NCBI GenBank assembly: GCA_031547305.1
Contig: JAVBSC010000016.1
Location: 1 to 64,000 of the forward strand
Direction of reading: 5' to 3'
DNA from: JAVBSC01 sp031547305
GTDB lineage: Bacteria; Desulfobacterota; Desulfovibrionia; Desulfovibrionales; Desulfovibrionaceae
DNA length: 64,000 bases
Shown: positions 1 to 7,736 of the stretch, piece by piece
How positions within the stretch are numbered: position 1 is the first letter of the stretch
Layout: every line of letters starts with the position of its first letter
The notes under the pieces: generated by a model
Databases searched by the model: none
What the model saw: the letters and a program-made list of their open reading frames with translations, nothing else
What the model was told of the DNA's origin: nothing
Program-made: the position numbers and the translations under genes

Positions 1-367
1 CCTGCCTCCGGTTCGGGCTGTGACTGTCCAGTTGGAGCAGGTTTTGATCAATTTGCTCAACAACGCCGCGCACGCTGTGGAGGCCCGCCCCAAGGGCCGG
101 AGGGTGATCCGCGTTGCCGCCGCCCTGGAGGAAGCCGGGCAAATTCTGGTTAAGGTGGCGGATTCCGGTCCGGGCATGCAGGGCTTGGAATCCAAGGCCT
201 TTGATCCGTTTTTCAGCACGCGGGAACCCCATAAGGGCATGGGGCTGGGTTTGTCCATAGCGCATGCTTTTGTTAGCTCCTGGGGCGGCCAGATAAGCAT
301 TACGCCAAGAGCGGAGCCTCTGGGCGGCGCTGTGCTCGCGATGCATCTGGAACAGGCAGGTGGATGA
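1..367 (+). CDS. Sensor histidine kinase, C-terminal ATPase domain (5' end outside window)
   Basis: The reading frame is open from the first base, so only the end of the gene is present. The visible part is a complete HATPase_c domain. It has an N-box (NLLNNAAHAVE), a G1 box (DSGPGM), an F-box (FDPFFSTR) and a G2 box (GMGLGLSIAH), followed by the usual terminal strands. This is the catalytic domain that phosphorylates the dimerisation histidine of a two-component kinase; the sensor part lies upstream. Its stop codon overlaps the start of the following sigma-54 response regulator (ATGATG at 364-369), so the two are almost certainly a translationally coupled kinase/regulator pair. The signal sensed cannot be told from this fragment. 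Confidence 0.93.
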   Translation, partial: LPPVRAVTVQLEQVLINLLNNAAHAVEARPKGRRVIRVAAALEEAGQILVKVADSGPGMQGLESKAFDPFFSTREPHKGMGLGLSIAHAFVSSWGGQISITPRAEPLGGAVLAMHLEQAGG

Positions 368-1839
368 TGCGTATATTGGTGGTTGATGACAATCAGGGCA
401 GTCTGCAAAGCCTCAGCCTGCTCCTGAGCGATCTGGGGCATGAGCCCCTGGCTATGGATAATCCTTTGCAAGCTCTTAAAGCGGCCAGGGATGCGTTTTT
501 CCCCTTGATCATAACGGATATCCGCATGCCCGGACTGAGCGGCCTGGAGCTTCTGAGCACGTTGAAGTCCGACGAGGCCACCAAAGCCTGCGATGTGGTG
601 CTTATAACGGGCCACGCGGACATGGAAACAGCCGTGGAAGCTCTGCGCAAGGGAGCCTACGATTATCTGAACAAACCCATCAACGCGCGCGAACTGGCCG
701 TGATGGTGGATCGTTGCGCCGAGCACCAGTCCCTGCGCCTGGAGAACCTGGATCTTAAGAAGAACCTGGCCGACAAGGTTGAGGAAGCAGCCCAGGAATT
801 GATGCAAAGGCTGGATCTGGCCAGGCGGCAGTTACGCAACGTGGTAGGCATAGGCCAGGTGGTTACCGAAGCCCCGGTCATGCGCCGGCTCATGCGTGAA
901 GCGCTCATTTTCCACAGCGATCCGCAGGTGCCGGTTCTGCTGGAGGGTGAAACCGGCACCGGCAAGGAAGTTCTGGCCAGACTGATCCATTTTGGCGAAG
1001 GCGCGACTGATGCCCCTTTTGTGGCCCTGAACTGCGCGGCCATACCGCACGAGCTCTTTGAAAGCGAGCTGTTCGGCCATGAGGCCGGTGCTTATACCGG
1101 CAGCCGGGCAGGCGGCGCCCAAGGCAAGCTGGAGTTGGCCGCCGGCGGCACTTTGTTTTTGGACGAGGTGGCGGAAATGCCCCTGAGCCTTCAGCCCAAG
1201 CTTTTACGGGTGCTTGAAGAACGCGCCTTTTACCGCCTGGGCGGAGTGAAGCGCCGGGAATTCAAAGCCAGGGTCATTTGCGCCGGCAACCGCAACCTGA
1301 ACGCCATGGTGGAGTCCGGCCAATTCCGGCGGGATCTTTACCACCGCATGCGCGTTGGCCACATGATCATCCCGCCGCTGCGCGAGCGCCAGGAAGACAT
1401 CCTGCCCCTGGCAGACTTTTTCCTGCGCCGCGAGGCGGAACGCAAAAGAAAAAGCTTCGCCTTCATTTCCGAAGACGCGGCCACGCTTCTGCAAAACTAT
1501 TCCTGGCCCGGCAACGTGCGGGACATGGAAAACGCACTGGACCGGGCCGTGCTCTTAAACGAAGGCGATCCCCTGAAGACGGAGCATCTGGACTTCCTGC
1601 TCACGGAAGAGTCCCCGAAGACATCCGCGCCGTCCCAAGCCCAGTTCCAGCCCGGCCCCCTTCAGGATCTGGGAGACCCGAATTCCCTGCGCCTGCCCGA
1701 GGAACACCTGGATCTGGAGGCGCTCTACGACGTAATCATCCACAAAGCCTTGCAAAAATTCAGCGGCAACAAAAGCAAAGCCGCGGCATACCTGGGGCTG
1801 TCCCGCTTCGCCCTGCACCGCAGGTTGCAAAAAGACTAG
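364..1839 (+). CDS. Sigma-54-dependent response regulator, NtrC family
   Basis: The 491-residue protein has the three-domain NtrC layout. A receiver domain occupies about residues 1-120, with acidic residues D8/D9 and phospho-acceptor D52 in TDIRMPG. A helical linker follows, then an AAA+ domain at about 165-390 with Walker A GETGTGKE from residue 195 and an arginine-rich sensor region. A Fis-type helix-turn-helix ends the protein (NKSKAAAYLGLSRFALHRRL). It should activate a sigma-54 promoter on phosphorylation by the kinase just upstream. The sigma-54 contact loop reads GAYTGS (242-247) rather than the GAFTGA consensus; Y at position 3 is common, S at position 6 is not. Targets are not evident in the window. 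Confidence 0.95.
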   Translation: MMRILVVDDNQGSLQSLSLLLSDLGHEPLAMDNPLQALKAARDAFFPLIITDIRMPGLSGLELLSTLKSDEATKACDVVLITGHADMETAVEALRKGAYDYLNKPINARELAVMVDRCAEHQSLRLENLDLKKNLADKVEEAAQELMQRLDLARRQLRNVVGIGQVVTEAPVMRRLMREALIFHSDPQVPVLLEGETGTGKEVLARLIHFGEGATDAPFVALNCAAIPHELFESELFGHEAGAYTGSRAGGAQGKLELAAGGTLFLDEVAEMPLSLQPKLLRVLEERAFYRLGGVKRREFKARVICAGNRNLNAMVESGQFRRDLYHRMRVGHMIIPPLRERQEDILPLADFFLRREAERKRKSFAFISEDAATLLQNYSWPGNVRDMENALDRAVLLNEGDPLKTEHLDFLLTEESPKTSAPSQAQFQPGPLQDLGDPNSLRLPEEHLDLEALYDVIIHKALQKFSGNKSKAAAYLGLSRFALHRRLQKD

Positions 1840-1872
1840 GGCGAATTGACATTGAAAATATTTATTTGCCCT
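1838..1872. terminator. Possible bidirectional terminator between convergent genes
   Basis: A 9-bp stem (1838-1846 with 1864-1872, one G.T pair) with a 17-nt AT-rich loop sits between the stops of the response regulator and the convergent secreted-protein gene. The stem is short and lacks a strong T-run, so the call is weak. Confidence 0.3.
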
Positions 1873-1875
1873 GAA

Positions 1876-3279
1876 TCATCTGTGCGGGGGCGCCAACTGC
1901 GGTGCAATGCCCGGTCCGGCGCCCGCCGGAGTCTCCGCCATGGGCGCGTCACCGAGGGGCGGGGGCAAGTTTGTCGTATTTCTGGATAAGCTTGGGACCG
2001 GAGGCGACGCTTCTTTTTGGCCGGTGTTAAGATCGGGGGTTTCCGGTTCCGTAAGCGGACCGGTTGTGATGGTATTGCTCGCGCTTTCCGTTGGGGAACT
2101 GAATTCCAAAGGCGGCAACATTACCGCCGGCCCGCCGGACGCGGGGATGGCCATGCCGGCCGCGCCGGAAGGGGAAGGCTGCGGGGGAACAGCCGGCTCC
2201 ATGGATTCCGGAGCAGGCGCGGGAGAAGCCGGAGCAACCGTGGAGCCGGAGCCGGCGGGTACAGGTGGATTCTGGCCAGGGGCCGTTATAGGCTTTTCCG
2301 CCTTGGGAACGGGGGGGCATCCGGAGGCCGGAGGCGTCGCGGCTTCCCGGGCGGCGGCCGGCGGTGTCTGTGCCGGCGCGGGTTCCGTCTCTGGTTCTGG
2401 CAGGAACAAAGGTTCGTTCGGGGCCGCGTCCCGCACGGGGCTGGCCGGCAGGTCCGGCGTTTGGCCGGTGGGAGCGGGCAGGGGCACGGCTTTTGCCTTG
2501 GAATCCGGCAGTGGGGCGGTTGCGGCCACCCCGGCCGGAGCGGAAGCCGCCTGGCCGCTTGTTGCGTTTTCAGCGTTCACCGTGGGCGTGGCCTGTGCGG
2601 CTGTCTTGTTAGCGGCGCCTGGTTGGACCGGCGCTTTGGCCGGAGCGGGGGCGGCCTTGGGAGTCGCCTTGGCGGTTGTCGGGGCGGGCTTTGCGCCGGA
2701 GGCGGCCTTGGGTTTGCCGGTCTGGTACTTGGGCGTGTCCTGGATCGGCCGCCCCAGGCCTTGGCCTGGCATGGAAGGCGCGGGCGGCGCATAAGGGCCC
2801 GGAGCGCCACCGTAAGCCATGGTCGGCGGCAGGGGCTCGGCCTGGCTTTGAGGCGGGCTCAGGGGCGTGGAACTGGCCCGGCTTCGTGTATAGTCGCCGC
2901 AGAATTCCGCCGGGGTGATGTGGCTGTAGAACGCCGTGGCCGCATCCCGGCAGCCTTTTCTCTTATATAGGTGATCCCATTGTTCCGCGCACCATTCGTC
3001 GTGTTCCTCCAGCAGCAGATCCCGATCCAACTCCGTTTTTTCAGCGGCATCCAGGCAGGACTCCATGGAATAATAACTTTTGCCGGCGAACTCCCGCCGC
3101 AGTTCCGCGCAGGACTTCAGGCAGCCCTCCTGGGTAAGCTTGGCCAGGCGGCCTGGATCGTTGCACTGGGCCATGCAGGCCGCATAGGCTGGCTCTATGT
3201 TGCTTTTGACGCTTTCGGCCTGAGCCGGCATAGCCGCCAGAAGCGCAGCCAGAAGCGGCGGAATGTATTTTTTGCGCAT
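1876..3279 (-). CDS. Secreted protein with Cys-rich N-terminal domain and long Pro/Ala-rich tail
   Basis: The 467-residue protein begins with a clear Sec signal peptide (two Lys, a hydrophobic run, cleavage after AQA near residue 21). Residues about 25-135 form a Cys-rich domain with CMAQC, GCLKSC, SCLDAAE, EWCAEQW, KGCRD and FCGDY; the spacing suggests several disulfides and therefore periplasmic location. From about residue 140 to the end the sequence is low-complexity Pro/Ala/Glu/Thr, typical of a wall- or envelope-spanning linker. I do not recognise a named family. It is monocistronic and convergent with the sigma-54 regulator. Strong GC skew at third positions makes long spurious frames on the other strand, but the signal peptide and the patterned cysteines support this frame. 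Confidence 0.75.
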   Translation of the reverse strand: MRKKYIPPLLAALLAAMPAQAESVKSNIEPAYAACMAQCNDPGRLAKLTQEGCLKSCAELRREFAGKSYYSMESCLDAAEKTELDRDLLLEEHDEWCAEQWDHLYKRKGCRDAATAFYSHITPAEFCGDYTRSRASSTPLSPPQSQAEPLPPTMAYGGAPGPYAPPAPSMPGQGLGRPIQDTPKYQTGKPKAASGAKPAPTTAKATPKAAPAPAKAPVQPGAANKTAAQATPTVNAENATSGQAASAPAGVAATAPLPDSKAKAVPLPAPTGQTPDLPASPVRDAAPNEPLFLPEPETEPAPAQTPPAAAREAATPPASGCPPVPKAEKPITAPGQNPPVPAGSGSTVAPASPAPAPESMEPAVPPQPSPSGAAGMAIPASGGPAVMLPPLEFSSPTESASNTITTGPLTEPETPDLNTGQKEASPPVPSLSRNTTNLPPPLGDAPMAETPAGAGPGIAPQLAPPHR

Positions 3280-3314
3280 TGGTCCTCCGGGGGAACATTA
3301 ACTTTAATACGCTC

Positions 3315-3356
3315 GCTCCGGCGCTTAACGGCGAAACAAATGTCGCCTGCGCCCGC
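3315..3356 (+). repeat. Dispersed intergenic repeat, family A, copy 1
   Basis: This GC-rich stretch (CGCTCCGGCGCTT then ACGGCG, then AATGTCGCC and GCGCC) matches a segment at 13659-13699 and, inverted, one at 47739-47775. All three lie between genes. The core is an imperfect palindrome. This copy is the most diverged of the three. Confidence 0.45.
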
Positions 3357-3498
3357 GCGATGGCCAGGGCGAGACAACGCCTTCCTGGCATGGCATTTCA
3401 AAATTGAAATACCATAAAGCTGGCGGGATAAAATTTCCCGCTTCGGGCTTTTATGCAAAACATATGCCCTCAAAAGCCATATCGGCTTTCTTTCTGAA

Positions 3499-4614
3499 TT
3501 ACTTAACGTCCTGGTAAGAGCCCAGCTTGAGCGGGGGGATTTTGGAATTTTGGGGCGGCATATGGTCTTTGACCGCCTGGCTGGATACGGACAGCGGCGA
3601 GCCGTCCTTGCTCTTGCCCCCAAGCCGCAGGGGGGCGATAATCTGCATGGCCGTGCCGTAAACCAGCGCCGCGTACTCGTCGGAGTGGTTGTAAGAGCGC
3701 AGGACCGCCAGCCTGGCTTTGTCGGTCTGGGCTTTCCGCCAGCCGTGCTCCGCCAGATAGCGGGCCACGCTGTACACGGCGTCACCCAGCTTGAATACGT
3801 TCGCCAGGCCGTCTCCATCCGCGTCCACCCCGTAGGCCTCAATATTGCTCGGCATAAACTGGCACAGTCCTATTGCCCCGTAAATGGAGCCGGGGATTTC
3901 CGCCGGGTTTTGCCCCAGCTTTTGCGCGTAGCGCAGCAGGGCTGCCAGCTCCCCGTAAGCCCAGGCGGATTTTTCCGCCACAACGCTTTGCAGTTCCGCC
4001 TCCTGAACCGGGGATAGCTTCAAATCCCGCAGGGCCGGCCGGGCTTTGTCCAGGGTGTCGCATAACGCCAGGCCAGCCAGGGCCTCCATGGCCGGCCGCT
4101 CTCCCAGGTTGCCGCCCACGCCGGTTTCCGCCAGCAGAACAGCCAGCACAAAAGCGGGCGGGACTTTGTAGCGTTTGTAGGCTCCGTCAAAGAGGCGGCG
4201 GTTTTTGGCCAGAAAATTCCGGCAGGAGGCCGCGCTCATGCTGCCCAGCAGGGAACGATAGTCCGGCGGGCTGAAAGCTCCGTCTTCCGGACCTATTGCC
4301 AAGGATACCCCGCGCCCGGCCTGGCCCAGAAGCTCACGGACCTTCCAGCCCATGTACAGGGGCGTGTAACGCAACTCGGGCCGCGAAAAAACGGATTCCA
4401 GCCAGGCCCGCGCAAAACCATCCGCCTCCAGGCGTTCCGCCAGGGGACGCCAGGCTTCCGGCATCTCCGCCTCAGCCAGGGATTCTTCCTTGGAATCCAC
4501 CGGCGTTTCAGAAGGCGGCTCCGCCCAAGCCCGGCCTTCTTCCCCAGAGAAGCCGGCGCCCCAAAAAAGAAGCGCCAGAGCGATGAAAAAAGCGCGTCCG
4601 AATTGTGCCATCAT
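3499..4614 (-). CDS. Lytic murein transglycosylase, MltB-like (SLT_2 family)
   Basis: The 371-residue protein should cleave peptidoglycan glycan strands in the periplasm. It opens with a hydrophobic export signal (FFIALALLFWGAGF). The catalytic region contains PPAFVLAVLLAETGVGGN, with E163 in the position of the MltB catalytic glutamate, followed by AIGLCQFMPSN, DADGDGLANVF and SVARYLAEHGW, which are characteristic of the MltB branch. There is no lipobox, so it is likely soluble or signal-anchored. I chose the ATG at 4614 (GGGGG just upstream); a TTG at 4626 is an alternative. It lies 15 bp downstream of the HD-domain gene on the same strand and is probably cotranscribed with it. Confidence 0.88.
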   Translation of the reverse strand: MMAQFGRAFFIALALLFWGAGFSGEEGRAWAEPPSETPVDSKEESLAEAEMPEAWRPLAERLEADGFARAWLESVFSRPELRYTPLYMGWKVRELLGQAGRGVSLAIGPEDGAFSPPDYRSLLGSMSAASCRNFLAKNRRLFDGAYKRYKVPPAFVLAVLLAETGVGGNLGERPAMEALAGLALCDTLDKARPALRDLKLSPVQEAELQSVVAEKSAWAYGELAALLRYAQKLGQNPAEIPGSIYGAIGLCQFMPSNIEAYGVDADGDGLANVFKLGDAVYSVARYLAEHGWRKAQTDKARLAVLRSYNHSDEYAALVYGTAMQIIAPLRLGGKSKDGSPLSVSSQAVKDHMPPQNSKIPPLKLGSYQDVK

Positions 4615-4629
4615 GCCCCCAGGCAAATA

Positions 4630-5160
4630 TTAAGATGGTGTCATCGCCTTTATGGCGATATCCAGAAACTGTCCCAGTTCCAGGTCCACCCGTTCGCACT
4701 CCCGGATGCGCTCCCTGTTTACGGCCGCGGCAAAGCTTTTGTCCTTCATTTTCTTTTTCAGGCTGGAGGCCTGCATGCCCGCCATGCCGTCCGGCCGGAC
4801 CAGGGCGGCCGCGCTGACCAGACCGGTCACGCTTTCCGCGCAGCGCAGGGCTTTATCCAATCTGGATTTTGGTTCCTTGCCGGTGCTTTCCGAATTATGC
4901 GCCGCAATGGCGTAAAGCATGTCCGCCGGCAAATCCGGAGCGATCTCCGCCGCTTTCAGCCCATGCTCGGCCATGTCGTCCTTGGTGTGCGGAAAATCCA
5001 GATCGTGCAACAATCCGGTTATGCCCCAAAAATCCGCGTCTTCCCCGAAATGCTCGGCTAAAGCGCGCATAATGGCTTCCGAGGCCTGCGAATGCTGCAA
5101 CAAATACGCGTCCGGTCCCTGGGCCTTTAACAAATCAAACGCCTGCTCTCTGCTTATCAT
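4630..5160 (-). CDS. HD-domain (HDIG-like) phosphohydrolase protein
   Basis: The 176-residue protein is built around a metal-binding HD fold: H23, the H52-D53 doublet in GLLHDLDFPHT, and histidines H66 and H88 in the following helices. Small stand-alone HDIG proteins of this type are predicted phosphohydrolases acting on nucleotides or related phosphoesters; the substrate is unknown. The last metal Asp usually found in an ALxxAD motif reads ALRCAE here (E109), a conservative change. The ATG at 5160 is preceded by AAGGAA with good spacing, so I reject the longer frame starting further upstream. The lytic transglycosylase follows on the same strand. Confidence 0.8.
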   Translation of the reverse strand: MISREQAFDLLKAQGPDAYLLQHSQASEAIMRALAEHFGEDADFWGITGLLHDLDFPHTKDDMAEHGLKAAEIAPDLPADMLYAIAAHNSESTGKEPKSRLDKALRCAESVTGLVSAAALVRPDGMAGMQASSLKKKMKDKSFAAAVNRERIRECERVDLELGQFLDIAIKAMTPS

Positions 5161-5250
5161 ATTGATTTCCTTTAAATTATTAGCACGGCCCGTTGCTGGT
5201 TGCAAGCGGTCGTAATTCCCTGGGCCGCGCAGCAGGCACGATAGCACCTG

Positions 5251-5339
5251 GGGGCGCATGGATGCAAAATGGGCTTGCTAATTTTGCATCCATGCCGCCG
5301 TAATCGCGGAATAAAGACGTGGAGCCCCCCCCGAGGGTT
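5251..5339 (-). repeat. Intergenic 3' module, family B, downstream of ald
   Basis: Reading the minus strand from the ald stop there is a G-run with GGCTCC, then CGTCTTT, CCGCG, TACGGCGGC and an AT-rich hairpin. The hairpin is a perfect 15-bp inverted repeat (5256-5270 with 5281-5295, 10-nt loop). The same order of blocks follows lpxB at 59105-59189. It may act as a 3'-end or terminator structure, although no clear T-run follows. Confidence 0.6.
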
Positions 5340-6455
5340 CTATAAAACGCTGTCCACAGGCTTGTAAATGGACTGCATGTCAAAGGCGTCGGCCACGGGT
5401 TTGTAGGTGATGGCGCCTTTGTACATGTTCAGGCCCAGTTTGAGGGCCTCGTTGTTTTTGCAGGCGTTTTCCGCGCCCTGGCCCGCCAGCATCAGTCCGT
5501 AGCGCAGGGTGGCGTTGTTCAGGGCAAAGGTGGAGGTCCGCGCGTAGGCGCCCGGCATATTGGCCACGCAGTAGTGCACTATGCCGTCCACAATGTAGAT
5601 GGGATCCGCGTGGGTGGTGGGTTTGGAAGTCTCGAAGCAGCCGCCCTGGTCAATGGCCACGTCCACCAGCACCGCGCCAGGCTGCATGAGTTTAAGGTGC
5701 TCGCGCCGGACCATTCTGGGCGCTTTGGCGCCTGGAATAAGTACCGAGCCTATTACGACATCTGAGGTTTTCAGGCAGTTCAACAGGTTGACCGGGTCGC
5801 TGTACAGGGTGGTCACGTTGGTAGGCAGGATTTCATTCAGGTATTCCAGGCGGTTCAGGTTGACGTCCAGAATGAACACCCGGCAGCCCAGGCCGGCGGC
5901 AATACGGGCCGCGTTGGCTCCGACCACGCCGCCGCCCAGCACGGAAACCACGGCCGGGGCAACGCCCGGCACGCCCATGGGCAGCAGGCCGCGCCCGCCA
6001 TGGGTTTTGCCCAGGTAAAAAGCGCCCATCAGAGCGGCCATGCGGCCGGCCACTTCGCTCATGGGTTTTAGCAGCGGCAGGGCGCGGCCTTCCTGCACGG
6101 TTTCATAGGCCACGGCAATAATCTGCCGCCCCAGGCAGGCTTTGGTCAGGTTTTCGTCCGCGGCGAAGTGAAAATAAGTATACACGAGCTGGCCCTGGCG
6201 CATCAGATTGTATTCCGGCTCCAGCGGCTCCTTGACCTTGACGATCATATCCGCTTTGGCCCAGACGGCGGCGGCGTCCGGCAGGATTCTGGCTCCGGCG
6301 GCTATGTATTCCTCGTCCGGCAGGGCGGAACCCAGGCCGGCCCCTGATTCGATGTAGACCTCATGCCCGGCGGCAACATAGGCGTGGGCGGCGTTTGGCG
6401 TGAGGCCGATACGGTTTTCGTTGTTTTTGATCTCTTTGGGGCATCCGATTTTCAT
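5340..6455 (-). CDS. ald: Alanine dehydrogenase
   Basis: The 371-residue protein catalyses reversible NAD-dependent deamination of L-alanine to pyruvate and ammonia. It matches the family along its whole length: the N-terminal MKIGCPKEIKNNENRIGLTP, the substrate-binding VKVKEPLEPEY, the catalytic-region HFAADENLT, and the Rossmann NAD site (VLGGGVVGANAARIAAGLG). The C-terminal part has DQGGCFETSKPTTH and VANMPGAYARTST. The ATG is preceded by AAGGAG with ideal spacing. It is separated from its neighbours by gaps of about 180 and 200 bp and is probably monocistronic. The downstream gap carries a repeat-type hairpin. In sulfate reducers the enzyme links alanine fermentation to pyruvate metabolism. 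Confidence 0.97.
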   Translation of the reverse strand: MKIGCPKEIKNNENRIGLTPNAAHAYVAAGHEVYIESGAGLGSALPDEEYIAAGARILPDAAAVWAKADMIVKVKEPLEPEYNLMRQGQLVYTYFHFAADENLTKACLGRQIIAVAYETVQEGRALPLLKPMSEVAGRMAALMGAFYLGKTHGGRGLLPMGVPGVAPAVVSVLGGGVVGANAARIAAGLGCRVFILDVNLNRLEYLNEILPTNVTTLYSDPVNLLNCLKTSDVVIGSVLIPGAKAPRMVRREHLKLMQPGAVLVDVAIDQGGCFETSKPTTHADPIYIVDGIVHYCVANMPGAYARTSTFALNNATLRYGLMLAGQGAENACKNNEALKLGLNMYKGAITYKPVADAFDMQSIYKPVDSVL

Positions 6456-6658
6456 TACCAGCTCCTTAAAAATTTTTTTGGGGTCCGCGCGAATAAAAAA
6501 ACGCCTTTGGGTTATATTGAAAACTTTCTATTATACAGATTTTCCCCGCAGGATAGCCTTATTGATGAATATTTCCAGTGGAATTTTTATTGCCGGGGTT
6601 TGCGCAAAAAATGGGCAGGCCACTTTTGGCCCAAGGCTATAAAAGGTAATCGGCAGTT

Positions 6659-7735
6659 CTAAATCAGCTTGTCGCCGGCCGGGTACCCTCCCAGAAACTT
6701 GAACGCCGCGCAGGCGCTTTTGAATTTTTCCAGCAGGCCGCTGTGTTCCGGGCTGCCCAGATCGCGGGCCAGATCCGCAAAAAACGGGTATTTCCGGCTG
6801 TCCGCCGTGGTGGTGCGGCATTCCAGCTTGATTAAGTCCACTTGCGCCCCGGCCAGGACGCCCAGAGCGGCCGTCAGGCTGCCCGGAGCATCCGGCACGC
6901 TGAACAGAAGGGAGCTTTTATCCGGTCCGGGCCGATCCGCCTGGGCGCGGCCGATCACCACGAATCTGGTCCAGTTATCCGGCAGTTCTTCCAAGCCTTT
7001 GGCCAGGATAATCAAATCCAGGCCATTCGCGAGCGTGTCCGGGGCCACCGCCGCTGCCGCCGGGTCCAGCGTGGCCTTGCTCACTGCCACAGCCGTGCTT
7101 TCCACCGGGATCAGCCGGGCGTTTGGCAGGTTTAGGGCCAGCCAGTGCGCGCACTGGGCCAGAGGATGAGTGTGGGCGTAAATGCGGGTGATTGCGGCCA
7201 AGGATTTTTCTTTGCTGAGCAGGCTTAAGCTGACGCGCAGGAAAAATTCCGCTCTGATGAACAGCGGGTGACGCGTGAACAAATCCATGGTTTGGCCTAT
7301 GCCGCCCCGGAGCGAATTTTCCAGCGGAACCACGGCTTGATCGCATTCCCCGCTTTCCACCGCGGCGAATATGGCTTTGGTGGTTTTGTAGGGAATCAGG
7401 TCGAAACTTTCGCCCATAAATTGCACGGCCCCCAGATGGGTAAATGTGCCTTCCGGCCCGAGGTAGCCTGTTTTTTCCCGGCGCTGCAAAGCGCGAGAGG
7501 CGGAAAGAATCTGCCGGTACACGGCCTTAAGCTGTTCCGGCTTGAGCGGTCCGGGGTTTATGGCCGCAAGACCGTCCAGGAGCATGCGTTCGCGCCCCGG
7601 CATAAAAACAGAGCCGGGCAGTTTTTTTTTAACCTCCCCCACAGCCAGGCTCAAGGCGGCCCGCTGATTCAGCAAGTCCACGATTCTGGCGTCCAGGACG
7701 TCTATTTTTTCCCGCAACTCCTTCAGGGTTTCCAT
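6659..7735 (-). CDS. pheA: Chorismate mutase / prephenate dehydratase (P-protein)
   Basis: The 358-residue bifunctional enzyme converts chorismate to prephenate and then phenylpyruvate in phenylalanine synthesis. Residues 1-85 are an AroQ-type chorismate mutase (LREKIDVLDARIVDLLNQR). Residues about 90-265 are the dehydratase, with YLGPEGTFTH, VVPLENSLRGGIGQT and the catalytic TRF in NWTRFVVIGR. An ACT regulatory domain follows (SSLLFSVPDAPGSL). The usual Phe-binding ESRP motif is ECRT at 305-308, so feedback behaviour may differ. It starts 1 bp after the stop of the DHQ synthase II gene, with that gene's end supplying the AAGGA site, so the two are coupled. Confidence 0.96.
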   Translation of the reverse strand: METLKELREKIDVLDARIVDLLNQRAALSLAVGEVKKKLPGSVFMPGRERMLLDGLAAINPGPLKPEQLKAVYRQILSASRALQRREKTGYLGPEGTFTHLGAVQFMGESFDLIPYKTTKAIFAAVESGECDQAVVPLENSLRGGIGQTMDLFTRHPLFIRAEFFLRVSLSLLSKEKSLAAITRIYAHTHPLAQCAHWLALNLPNARLIPVESTAVAVSKATLDPAAAAVAPDTLANGLDLIILAKGLEELPDNWTRFVVIGRAQADRPGPDKSSLLFSVPDAPGSLTAALGVLAGAQVDLIKLECRTTTADSRKYPFFADLARDLGSPEHSGLLEKFKSACAAFKFLGGYPAGDKLI

Positions 7736-7736
7736 A

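Noticed and set aside
1907..2970. Two long Gly/Ala/Arg-rich plus-strand frames over the secreted-protein gene
   Set aside because: They are complements of the Pro/Ala-rich tail; the minus-strand frame has a signal peptide and patterned Cys.
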